Shown here: positions 1-13,000 of the stretch, piece after piece
How the letters are laid out: every line of letters starts with the position of its first letter
How positions within the stretch are numbered: the first letter of the stretch is position 1
NCBI RefSeq assembly: GCF_000003605.2
Contig: NW_003138324.1
Span: forward strand, 412,029-449,859
Length of the DNA: 37,831 bases
Direction of reading: 5' to 3'
Source: Saccoglossus kowalevskii
Lineage: Eukaryota > Hemichordata > Enteropneusta > Harrimaniidae
Translations under genes and position numbers: made by a program
The notes under the pieces: model-generated
Seen by the model: only the letters and a program-made list of their open reading frames with translations
Told to the model about the DNA's origin: nothing
Databases searched by the model: none

Positions 1-707
1 TAATTAATTATGCAAATTAGGTAATTACTATGTACTGATATACCCAAAAAAACTATCAGGTCTGTGCAGTGTCATATGACATCTATGTACTAAGTTTTAT
101 GAAATGTTATGATTAGTACTTGAGATATCAGTGGAAAAGCCAAAAATTGATTAATCATTATGCAAATTAGGTAATTACATGTAATATAAACAGATTTTTA
201 CCCAAAACTAATCAAATCTGCGCATTAGTTCAGAGCATCCATGTGCCAAGTTTCATCAAAATCCAACGAGTGGTTATTCAAATATCAGTGTGGAACTGTC
301 ATAGAACAGTTTAAAATCAGTTAATTATCATGCAAATTAGGTAATTAATATTCATAGATTTTTACCAAAACCTAATCAACTCTGCGAATTATCCCAGAGC
401 ATCTATGTACCAAGTTTCACCAAAATTTGATTAGTGGTTCTTGAGATAACGGTGGAACAAAAAAAGTGACATGCATACATACAATGTACATACATACATA
501 CATACAGACAGGGTCACTGGAGTCAAAAAGACCAACTTAGGATTTTCAGATCTGCATATTTGGCAGAGACTTATTCATCAACCTGCCAAGTTTCATCGAT
601 ATCTGCTGCAGAATTTCTGAGAAAATGTTAGAGACGTCACAGACAGAAAGCGGAAATAAGAATTAATAGGCCGCCTTTCAGGCTATGCCTGAAACAGGAA
701 CTAATGA
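1..707 (+). mobile_element. Helitron-like (pearl-type) element: 3 tandem units, microsatellite, 3' hairpin
   Basis: Three diverged ~150-170-bp units start with ATGCAAATTAGGTAATTA at 10, 160 and 330. A (ACAT)n microsatellite follows at about 470-510, then a 3' segment with a hairpin at 674-698: CC TTTCAGGC, loop TAT, GCCTGAAA, a 2-nt bulge CA, then GG. AACTAAT follows. The left end is outside the window. Tandem core, tetranucleotide repeat and terminal hairpin is the plan described for bivalve pearl elements, now usually grouped with Helitrons or Helentrons. No coding sequence is present. Confidence 0.6.
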
Positions 708-1014
708 GCTCAACGCAAGTCAACAGTGGAGCTAAAAAGTAATTGCATTATATACTCCCTGAGAGTTTGAATATGAACAGACAGAGCACATCAGGGATAT
801 GGCTCTGGAACTGTATTCAATAAAAACGAAAAATTCAATGCATTTACAAAGTTTGAACAAAATCCGTCTATGCATGACATTTGAAATAAACCCAAAATTG
901 TATTTATTTTATGGTGGATCATTGAACTAAGCCCAATTTACACACCTCTGTCATGGGGACACATGAAGAACCATCTCAATTTTACTGTGTAAAATAACTA
1001 AACACTGTACTCAC

Positions 1015-1098
1015 TGTAGTTTCTAATCCAACAGTAACTGTACCTTCTTTCTGCTCTGTTGTTAGATCATCTTTGTCAATACTTGGAGGTACCAATAT
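1015..1098 (-). CDS. Third visible exon of the mucin-like gene
   Basis: The 84 nt (28 codons) lie between a GAATAG acceptor and a GTGAGT donor, phase 0 on both sides, which fits the phase-0 end of the previous exon. The translation is acidic and Thr-rich (SIDKDDLTTEQKEGTVTV). Length divisible by three means the exon could be skipped without shifting the frame. Confidence 0.6.
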
Positions 1099-4000
1099 CT
1101 ATTCAAACAGAATTATGCCTATAATTAATTTACTGTCATTTTGAAACAAAAGTACAATCAGAATTAATGAGGCAGTTCAATATTTAATTCAAGTATTTAA
1201 TTATTAAAAACATCATATTAATCATGCAGTGCATGCAAATTTCAAGAAAAGAAAACATTGTCCCTATATTTTGCAGAATTAACATTTGAAGATGCAAAAT
1301 ACAAGTACCGGTATGTCTTGAACAAATTCATCAAGGTAGAGAAAAATGGTCAAAAATAACATGGCCATCAGTCGGCCATTTTGAATCAAATCTCAAAAAC
1401 AAACTGACATGCATTAGTAACCCATCATGTGAGATGTGCATGCTGAAGAATGCATGAGAAATAGTTGATGACATTAAAACTATGTGATTTTAGTTCATTA
1501 TGGTGAAAATCGCCACCAATTGGTTTAATTACAATGAAATCCAAAAATAACTGAAAAGAACATGCAACCCACTGTTTTGCCTTTGTATTGTATTGTATTG
1601 TATTGTATTTAAACATAATCTGCTATAGTGTTTTAGAGAAATGAGCAGAAAATTTGACAAAATTGCTGATACAAAATGAAACCAAACCAAACTAAGTTTG
1701 AATGAAATTGGCCCAGGTATGACTGAAAAAATGTTGGGAACAAAAATGGTCTCCAGTCAATCAAAGGTTTACAAAACAAGCAGCCTATCGGCTGAGAAAG
1801 CTCTGCTGTTAGTAATGCACATTTCAATTAAAGAACTAAAGACATCATTAGAAAATGAACAATATGTATAGTATCAAAGCAATCTGACTTACAGTTTTTA
1901 ACAAGAAGTCGAAAATATCACTTTCTACCAAAAATGACAAAAATATTCACCAAAATTAGAGAATCGAAGATATCATCACGAAATGAACAAATCTGAGAAA
2001 GGTCCACATGTAGTACCTATATATGTAATATCAAAGCAATCGGACTTACAGTTTTTAACAAGAAGTCGAAAATATCACTTTTTACCAAAAATGACAAAAA
2101 TATTCACCAAAATTAGAGAATTGAAGATATCATCACGAAATGAACAAATCTGAGAGAGGTCCACATTTAGTACCTATATATCTAGTATCAAAAGCAATTG
2201 GACTTGCAGTTTTTAACAAGAAGTCAAAAATATCATTTTTTACCAAAAATGACAAAAATATTCACCAAAATTAGAGAATTGAAGATATCAACACATGAAA
2301 TGAACAAACCTAAAAGAGGTCTACCCAAGGTAAATATACACCAAGTATCAAAGCATTCAGGCTTGTAGTTTTCAAAAAGAAGTCGAAAAAGTAAAACATT
2401 GACACGGACGACGACGACAGACAATCACTCATATGATAAACTCCGCTCGACAAAGTCGACAGCGGAGCTAACAAAAAATAAATCAATGTGCATATGTATC
2501 TCATTACAACTTGTCTTTGAAGGAAAAGACAAACAGATGTACAGAAGAAGAGAACGCCAAAACCCTGTTTCAAACCAGTTTATAAACAAAATGGCTGCCT
2601 GTTGGCCACTTTGGATCAATATGCAAATTAAAATAATCTTCATCAGTGATGTCAATGTCAAGTTTTATTAAAATTGGCCTAGGCATGCCTTATAGAAGTT
2701 GGAGAAATCCAAATTGGGTTTATGTTTTACGCATTCATATTTTCTAAGAATTACTGTCGGTCTCCATTGTTTTTAAAACTGCTTTTATCTATTATGAATT
2801 ATTGATATTTGTCATAAAGACTTCTCAGATTACCCAGTAAAGGCTGATATTGTAAAATATGATGACAGCAGACAATTCTACACAGTCCTGAACCATCTTG
2901 TTAACATTGACTATGACATAAATGTTACCCTCCGTCCAGCTTACAGTTTGTTATTTGCATTGTTTAGTATAGCTAAGCATTATTAAAACTACACTACCGG
3001 TATTCTATATATCACTTACCATCATGTTAGTTATAAGCTGGTTAGTTAATTGTTATGGAAAGGACAAAGCAATGACTGCAAAATAAGTAACACTTACTTC
3101 CTGGGTTGGACTTGGAGTTAAAATATCTTTGGTTGATTTTTGTGTAGTTTGGGAAGTTGATGCAAATTTTTGCGATGACTCAGGGGTGGCTGTACTCTGT
3201 GCTTCTGGGATTATTGAAGTTTTCTTTGCTCCCTCTGTGATTGTGCCTTGGGCTGCCTTGGTTGTATCAGGTACTACATCTGACACAGTCAGACCATTGT
3301 TGGCATGGGTTGTATCTGCAGCTGCTTGTGTTGTATTTACAGCTGTTTGTGTTGTATCCACAGCTACTTGTGTTGTATTTACAGATGCTTGTGTTGTATC
3401 TACAGCTGTCTGGGGTATATCTATGTGTGACTGGGTTGTATTTACTGGTGTTTTAGTTGTAATTACAGCTACTTGGGTTGTATTGATGGGTAACTGGCTT
3501 CTATCTACAATTGCCTGGATTGTTGTTTTAGGAAATTGAGATGCAACTATAGCTGCTAGGGTTGTATTTATGGCTGACTGGGTTGTATCTGCAGCCAACT
3601 GGGTTGTATTTATGGCTGACTGGGTTGTATCTGTAGCCAACTGGGTGCTATCTGCAGCCAACTGGGTTGTATTTATGGCTGACTGGGTTGTATCTGCAGC
3701 CAACTGGGTGGTATCTGCAGCCAACTGGGTTGTATTTATGGCTGACTGCATTGTATCTGCAGCCGACTGGGTTGTATTTGTGGCTGACTGGGTTGTACCT
3801 GCAGCCAACTGGGTTGTATTTATGGCTGACTGGGTTGTATCAACAACCAACTGGGTTGTATTTATGGCTGACTGGGTTGTATCAACACCCAACTGGGTTG
3901 TATCTCCATCTGACTGGGTTGTATTTATGGCTGACTGGGTTGTATCTACATCTGACTGGACTGTTTTAATTATAGATGACTCGGTTGTAACTACAGCAGC

Positions 4001-7000
4001 TTGGGTTGTATTGATATCTGGGGTCACTGGGGCATACTTGGTGGAAGTTACACCTCTATTTGTATTTGTATATAGGGATGTTGTATTGTCCCTTGGAACA
4101 GTACTTACAATATTGATAGTTGCTGCAATACCAGAGTCTACATTTGTCTGCTCAGCAGTCAAATGAGAATCAGTCCCATGTATAGTCTGATCACCAAAAG
4201 TAGGGCTCATTGTGTTACGAGTTCCAAGCATAGTCTGATAACCAACAGGAGGGCTCATTGTGTTGCGAGTTCCAAGTACAGTTTGATCACCAACGGTAGG
4301 GTTCACTGTGTTACGAGTTAACACGGTATGATCAGCTGCTGTAGACTGCTCAGCTTCAGTAGGTACATCAGCAAGTTGTTGTGTTGTCATCACATAACGT
4401 ACAGAGGGAGATAACTCTACACCAACAGTATTTAACTGACTGTTTTGTGTCCCCGTATTATCTACAGAAACTAAGGGTGTTGTTTCACCATCAGCATTTC
4501 CTAGAAAAAACACAAGTACAAATATGAATCCAATAACAAATCCTATGTTTACTGTCTTTATAATTCATTGGGAGGGTCTAAATTTTCATATTTTTATAAC
4601 AGAGTAACAGTTTGAGGAAGTTAAAACTACTAGCATAATTGTACAAAGCCTCAATGAACTACAACATGTAACCCGGACTAGTAATACAAGTTAATACATG
4701 ACATTCTCAATACTTCCTCTTATCTCAGTAGCTAGTTCCTGGATTGTATTTCATTGCATCATTAACTGTTATGTCTACTATGTTTAATTTGTTTAAAGAG
4801 GATCTTGAAGGAAATACAAGCAGCCTGTTACTGTTAAATACTTTATTTTCACTTGGAATTTATTTTCGCTGAAGGAATAATTCAGTGAAAATAAAATCCA
4901 GCGAATATACTTTTTTTCCTATATTTTACATTCAGCTCATCAAAAGTCAGTGAAATAAATTCCATACAAAACACCCAAAAAGTCTTTTCAGCGAAAATTA
5001 ATTCCAGCTAAAATAAAGTATTTTACAGTAGGTGGATATTTTTTATGGTTTTAGTTTGACATAGTCAGTTTGGAAAATTTAATGAGCTTGGTGTTGGCAT
5101 ATGATAATACTGTTAAACAGATGATCTCAGACGACATCAATGTCACTGATGATGTAGAACTCAAATAGCAACAATTTGATTATAATTGTGGGTGCACATG
5201 TGGGCAGGATGTGCTCACTTACTTACACACTGTCACCATGTCTGCTGAACAGCTAATCTGGTCATTAATTTACACTGGTTACAACATAACTGAACGGTCA
5301 AGCTATTGCCTTTTTTGAACATGCCTGACATCATGTACATCTCTTTCATACTGATATGACTGTGCACTGTGGTGTACTTGTTTTGTTTTGGAGACTGACT
5401 GTCATTTTGTACAGTTTTATTAGAATAATTGAAGACATACATGTACTGTTATTTGCTGTATTAGAAATGCATCTCAAATAGAAGCCTAAACTTTAAACCA
5501 AAAATCACATTTGCTGTATAGTGAATCATTAAAATATTACGCATTTTTACCAGAGAAACACCTCTGTTAGTACATGCACTACTAATAGAACTAATACATA
5601 TTTACTAACAGTAGCTAGAGGACAAAGCTTATATTTTATCTTCAGCAACAAAATGTACTGGTAAACAACTGCGACCATATGGCAATATCAAAGCACTGAA
5701 TAGTAGTTTTCTAGAAGATGTTAACAGCAGTTTTTACTAAAATTCAATTCCTGATATTTGAATGCAGACTTTCGCTACAGTCACGAAATGAACAAATCTG
5801 ACCCTGAGAAAACCTTCGCAGTTGACAGCCCAGTTAGACACTTTGTTTTCAAATAACAGTTAACAGCAAGCAAAGGAAATGACTTGCCGCGAGGCAATAG
5901 CATGACCTTTCAGTTGTTGTGTCATCGTAAACAGTGTAAATGGCCAGATCAGCTGTTCAGCAGACATGGTGACAGTGTAAAAGTAGTATCTAGACAGCAC
6001 GTACTAGAGCTAGTTTACACACTATTATAACAAGAATATTAGTCACAAAACATTTTATGAGTTGTTGATAGGCATATGATTGCCTATATTCATAAAACGT
6101 CAAATTGGGAAATTCTTCATAAAAATTGAGATGCTTGAATCTAATTTCAAAATAAGGGAGTAGTTTGTCCCAATGGATGCACCAATACAAGCAACTTGAC
6201 AGTTGAAACAGCACATACTGTCCTATAAGTACATTGTGGTATACAGTCCAACCAAGTAATGCCTGCCCACCTAGCAGACAAGAAAATAGTTTGATTCAAC
6301 AAAATTGTGCATATCCAATTGACAGCACAGCCATGAGGTGACATTCTACAAATTACATACACCTGCCACTCAATATGCATGATCCTTGTACAAAGTTTTA
6401 AAGAAATTGGCTTGTTTATGTTCGAAACAGTTATGGACACGTTTAATTATAAGATTTTATCAAATTTGAGGACCAAAAATTTTTGATCAAATGGTAATGA
6501 AAATTTATGTGCATTCTACTTGGTCTTTGTATTAAGCTTAAACTTAATAACTTAATGTATGTATGTATGAGAAATGACTCAAGACATTGACATATTTATA
6601 AATGTAAGTACTACAAAAAGGATGTAGCAAACAAAATAAGTTTGTTAACAATGAGAATATACATGATCACAGACTTATTTATTCAACCTTCAATAATATA
6701 TTGTGAAATATTCAAAGATATCCAACAGATTCGTCTTATTTACTATTTCAACTGAACATATGGTAGTATGAAGTGGTGGAATAATCAGCTGCCAGCAGCA
6801 AATTATCCTATTTTTAGTACATGACCTTTTTATCTTGTTCTCCTAATGAGTGATTTGGATTGGCCCTTCTTATTCTATTCACATTGCCAAAACAATAAAA
6901 TTAATAATCTATTACACATATTCAACCACTGACATGCAATGATGTTAGGGTGGTAAACATATACTTTGTGTAGAATTTAAACTATTAAACTTAACTATAG

Positions 7001-10000
7001 AACAGTCATTTTTACTTGGCTTTAGTTACAACAAAAACAAAAGTCCACAAACAAAGTATGTTCTTAAGGTCAATTGTGCTGCTATAGATGATCAAAGATA
7101 GGATGAACTATAGACGTCAGAAAGAGACACCTACAGAATTGTTTTGCTTGTTTTAACCTGGGTTATGATCTGCCAATAACCTTCCAATCTAATACCCAGT
7201 AAACAATTTTAATCCTACATCTGTTTATTTGCACTGCCAACAAAACTCAAAAAATCATGCAAAATGTGTGAGTTTTCACTGTGATATCACCAAGGAGACA
7301 GTTATGAATATGCTGATATACGTTAACGAGTTAGTCAGTTTAAAATTTACAGAACTACTTCTTTTAAAAGGTGACTTGACAAACCATAAAACTCCATGTT
7401 CTTGAAAATGGCATGTTTCAAGCAAGATGCATGTGAGAATTTGAACAATAGAATATTTAGTTTCTCAACAACAAGCAAAAAATTTGACTATTAAAAACAA
7501 ATCTGGTCAGCTGCTACCGACATATACTGGGTGATTTTCAAATGTTTCAAGACAGTTTCGGAGATTTACTAAACTTATTCATGTGAACATTCTTGAAAAC
7601 AGCGACTATTAAGACAAATAATTACATGAACAATAGTACTTACAGGCAGTCCTAGTCCAGCTCACACATTCATGTTCAGTTCAAAAGTGTCAGAATTATG
7701 ATTTCAAAATATTTACTTGCCAAACTAAAACATGGTTATGCTCATGAAAATGATACCACTTGGAATTAAAAATACAATAATTTGAACAACAGATGTTTTA
7801 TTTTTTAGAAACTGGGAGAAAAACATGAAACTCTCAAACAAGTAAGGTCAGACACTTTCGGTCTCTCAAGATTTTCATTTTTGAAATGTTGAATTGCAAA
7901 GTAAAACATGCCAGCTTTCTTGAAAGTGCCTGTGATAAGATTTGAATAAACAATGATATTTCAAACAATATTTTATTTCCTCAAAAACAGGTGAAAAATA
8001 TTAAGTTCGAAGGTATGTACACGTATAGCCAACAATTTACAACCCAGTGTTAATACACATAAGCCTATCGATAGTAAATTTGTATAAAAAAAATTCTGAT
8101 CATATATTGAATTTTTTTTAAATTCCATGAAATATACAAAAGCACAGAAAGATACCGTAGCTTGGTCATTTGTTTATCGTGGAGGGTTGTTCACCAGATG
8201 TCACATATATAATTCTTTGAGTTACATTGTATAAGCCATGAAGTGCTAGTCCTCATTCTAAGGTGTTTGGCTAAATATAAACTACTGTGTTTGTTGTACT
8301 TCTCTCAATTTCCCCAATTTACATTTTCATGTTGTTACAACAATATTGATATTATATTTAGTTGGTGAGGTATACTACATCTTAACACAACTCTAAACAT
8401 GCAGGACTAAGACAAATCTAGACTTAGGTGTTTACACATGGGAGGGGGATAGATACAAATGTAGTAGGTAAAGTAAACAGTAAATATTACTGCAGAACAC
8501 CAAATTTTCAAGTCAATTTTGTGACATTTATTCAGGAATAAATACGACTGATTTCAACTTGAACTTAAATTACTTAACCTTTAGGTCACAGCTGTCATTT
8601 TTGCAAGAGGGCATAGTTTACTTTAAAGTTGAAAGTTGAGGTATGATTTTTCCAATTCAGCCGTCCAGCCTAAATAAGAATGTCAAAAACAATAAATACC
8701 GTTGTCCTTATAAAACAATTGTTTGAGTCGGTGTAATGTTGTTCCCAAACTTTTCATAGCATAATTACTCATTACCTGCTTTATTTATCCATGCAAAAAA
8801 ACAAACAAAGACAGAAATCAATTTCTAACATCGTGAACCCTTCCACCTCTGTATACAATTTTGATCTGATACACAGTAGACTGGTAGTGCAATGCAATGC
8901 ATCCAGAAAATTTAATAAAAACAAGTCATTGAAAATGACACAGTCCCAGTTAAATTCTTTGTTCTTGTCATATTAAAGCAGAGGGGTTGTCGCGAGCCTG
9001 TCCTTGAAACTTGAGTTCCAAGTGGCGTATTCAACAGATTGTTTATTTACATCAAAACATGTGTTCCGTGTAGTAGTAATATGGCCAAAATTATGAAACA
9101 CACCAATATGTATGATGTATGTGCCAAATACGAATGAAAATGGTAAATAAATTGTGGAAATATAGTAGTAAGGCCAAAAAGTCAGATGGCTGTCAATCGG
9201 CCATCCTTGACCAGATTTTGAAACAAATTGTCATGGACATGCATTCTAACATGTATAAAGTACATGTATACCGGTCACTGGTAGCATAGTGGTTGTCGGA
9301 TCAAACTCATGATCGGTAGACCCAAGTTCAAATCCTACCTTAGGCTAAACATCAAAGGGTCGACCCCTACCCTTGGTGAGTGTGCCACAGACTCAATGAG
9401 AAGGCTAATTCCACTGGCCGAGATTCATTCACTTAACGAATGCGACTTTGGGGGAATCTTGGGTAAGGTCCGACCGAGCCTGGTTGACGCCAGGATAGCG
9501 CATTAAAATTGCCATTTGACAGAGAGATGACCACATGTATGTGCCAAATTTGAATGAAAACTGACAGAGCACGTCCAAGATACGTTTTCAAAAAACAAGA
9601 AGGCTGCCAGTCGGCCATTTTGAATCCAATCGCTAAACCACTGCATGTGCATATGTCCCACATAAAGTACTAGGCACATGCAAAGAATGAATGGAATCGG
9701 TCCAAGGGATTCTGAGATATGACTCTGCACGGACGGAGGCCGAATTATAAGTCCCCGTTCTCGGACTTCGTCCGAACGGGGACTAATAATACATTACTAC
9801 CTTTCGTTCTAACACTTTATGCATTCTAATACCTTTCTAAGACAAACAAGTTCATTACAATAATGAATACTCAAGACATGCACCTAATCAGACAGGTAGT
9901 TCATTGCAAAAAACCTTATTTAGTATAAAATAAAATACTCACTCATAGATTTGCTGTCTTTATTGTCTCATATTCTACTCTTTAATACTTTATTACTTTA

Positions 10001-13000
10001 ACATAAGATGAACTGTCATTCATAACGATATAATAAAAGATTATTATTATTGTAACTATGGATTACCTTTGTCTAATATAAAAACATACATTGGGCAAAA
10101 ATCTAAATGTTTTGCCAAGTTGCAAGCCATCTTGCTAAATGACTGAATAACAATTGTACAAGAACCATCCATCCATCCATCCCTCCATAGAGGCCTGAAC
10201 AAAGTTTCTGGTTGAGATGAAACATTAAATATTCATATTGGCTCAGATAAAACGTTAACAAGTGAGCACAATAATCCAGTAAGAAATTCCACCATTTATA
10301 CCGATAATATCTCCACCCAACCAGTTTTATATCAGATTAGAGAAAGGAGAAGAAATCTTATTTACGGCCTACTTCAACACAAGATGCGATGCCATGAGAT
10401 GCTGTTTACATAAGCACACCCTGAAATTGAGTGATGACCACGAATAAAACTATTTGCATTGTTCTTAGCTATGCCAATCATTTTGATGGATTTCTTGGGG
10501 AAAATCTCAAACTGAAAATGGCATGACAAAGAATTATCAAGAAACAAAGTTCTGTGGTACAAAGGACTAAATAATATTTAGGATGTTGCATCAATGGAAT
10601 TCTGACCTTCATATTATCAAGACATTGCAGGCTCAACAGGATTCGTTTATATTAGGAATCTACCACAATAATATTAAGACAATCAGCATCTAACTGTGTG
10701 GTCAATTAACACTGATTTTTAAACCAATGTATACACTGGTAGATCTGTGATAACAACTTGCATCACTACATGAAGGCAAACTTATTGCTAAAAGGTTTTT
10801 GGACATTTTTCCATTCAAATAATTATTTTGTACTGCATCTCTAGCATACATTTCTTAATAACTGGGCAAAGAATACCAGATTTTTAAAATATCTGCATCA
10901 TTTTAAATATAAACCTAAATGGTATATAAACTGAAATCCTGTCTAAATCTTGCATATTATCTAGTCAAACTTTTTAAAAATATTTAAAAAAAAAAACCTC
11001 TGTTTCTCGTTTCATGGAGGAGATTATTTTTTTTTTGAATACTAGGCTAAAATGGGAGAAATTTGAGACAAGGGCGAGTACAAGCGCATTTTGGAATGCT
11101 TTAGAAGTAAAAAAAAGTACTAGGCGCATAAGTTCAAAATAATGTGCGCGGAAACGAGAAACAGAGATATTTTTTTTCAGCCTAAACTGAATACCTCCAC
11201 AAGTGCTCAGTTTAAAAAGGTTTACTGCATAATACAAGTAATAGACTGTTTTTATTATAAAATTCAACTATCATTACATGTGCACACAGTCATTTGCCAT
11301 AGAATAACATTGGTATTGTCTACAGGTGATATGCAAATGTGATAAAATACATGTAGTTCCGTTTGAAGATGAGTTTTCTTGGCATTTGTTGGATAACTTG
11401 AACTGCAAAGATACATTTTTGACCCTTAGTTAAATGTTATGATTATGTAATTTGAATAATAAGACTTCCAAAGTTGCATTATCGCATATGGTGATTTTCA
11501 CAGCAAATTCAAACTGAGGCGTACTCAGAGTCAATAAGCATACAACTCAAAGTGAAAACAAAGTCGATGCCAGGGTCAGGCTGATAGGTCTTGACTAGGA
11601 TTAATCTTCCAGAATATGAACAAGAAATCAAAGTTTTTGTTTCTATATAGACCAACACATTAAAGCAAATCATACAGCTTTGAAAAACCCAGATCAAAAG
11701 CAAAAAAAAAATTCTGAAAATCACTGCGACAATCACTCTTTTGATTCAGAGTTTTGGTGTCATTTAAAAGACCATTTATTCTTTGATATCAAAATGATTT
11801 TCACGAGATATATTATAAATTGTTTTGTTCTGTTTGCTCCATTTGCCTGGCGACATCTTCCTCACGAATACAACGGCAAACACTGCAATTGGTTCACGTC
11901 TGCCTGTATTTGCATATGAATAAAATAGACAAACTTTTGAATAGATCACTGCCCTTGCACTCTCACTCATAGCATTTTCGCCAAGTCAAGGAACACATAA
12001 TAATAAACTAACACCATGGCCTCGCCCAGAATTTACACAGTATGGAAGTTATTATCACTTGTGATGCGCTATGTATCCATACTGTATGTTCATTTACTTC
12101 GCTCATGAAAATATGGCAGCAGGAAGCAATGCATTATTTATAAAAAATTACTTCTGCTGTCTTATTATGACATCCTAATGATCAATTAAATGAGATATTC
12201 ATAAAAATACGCACTCTTTTAAATGGATTACGAGTATAAAATTGGTTTACTTTCAAATCAGCCAAAAAATAAATGCACCTCTAATAGAGAAAATATGATA
12301 CTAAGCTTTGTTGTGATTCAAATCAGTTTTAACTTGACAAATCTTAAACATTTCCACTCAGGATCTGCCAGGTGTTCATGTAAGCAGGAGTGATTTTATA
12401 AAAGCTATCCCAGCATGCTATAAAGAGCCCAGCATGGAAACTTTGCTATTAAACAGGGTGTGGTCAACTTTCAGATGGATTTACTGACTGGTGGGCAAGT
12501 TATGAGATAAGAAATTAAATTCCAGTTTGTCAATTAACCAGCTCATAGAAAAGATTTTTAAAATTAATACAAGTTAAATTACAATTTTTTTAGGTTATAT
12601 TGTTTGAGTGATATGAGAATATCTTATACACAACTGAAACGACAGAGCTCCAAGATCCATTTTTATCTTCAGCAAGCATAGAGGGGGGGGGGTCTTAATT
12701 CTAAATTTTGACTAGAATACAGGTTAACATTTAGATAAAAGTGTAGAGTAAAAACTTTATAACAGTAATCTCATAAAAAGTCTATTCCTACATGACCCAC
12801 ACTTTTTTCAGTTATGCATTATGGGTAATGTGACATCTTCAAATGCAAGAAATGTGCTCTCAATTCACTTGTCTGAGCTAAATCTCCCTGGATTAATTTT
12901 GAAGCATTTTTTTGCATTATATACAAGAGGTCTTGTATAAATTCTAGGTAGTGTATCTTATTTTCATCATCAAAACTAAGAAATGATTAGTCCCTTTAAC

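Larger units (their letters stand above)
1099..3097 (-). other. Mucin-like gene intron 2
   Basis: It contains CGGCCAT-family fragments, the (TATTG)n microsatellite, the 157-bp tandem array and another decayed ATGGCTGCCTGTTGGCC-type unit near 2590-2720. I see no further exon. Confidence 0.6.

Noticed and set aside
3570-4166. 198-codon plus-strand open frame rich in Trp/Val through the mucin exon
   Set aside because: It is the antisense shadow of the Thr-rich minisatellite; the minus strand has the signal peptide, splice sites and matching phases.
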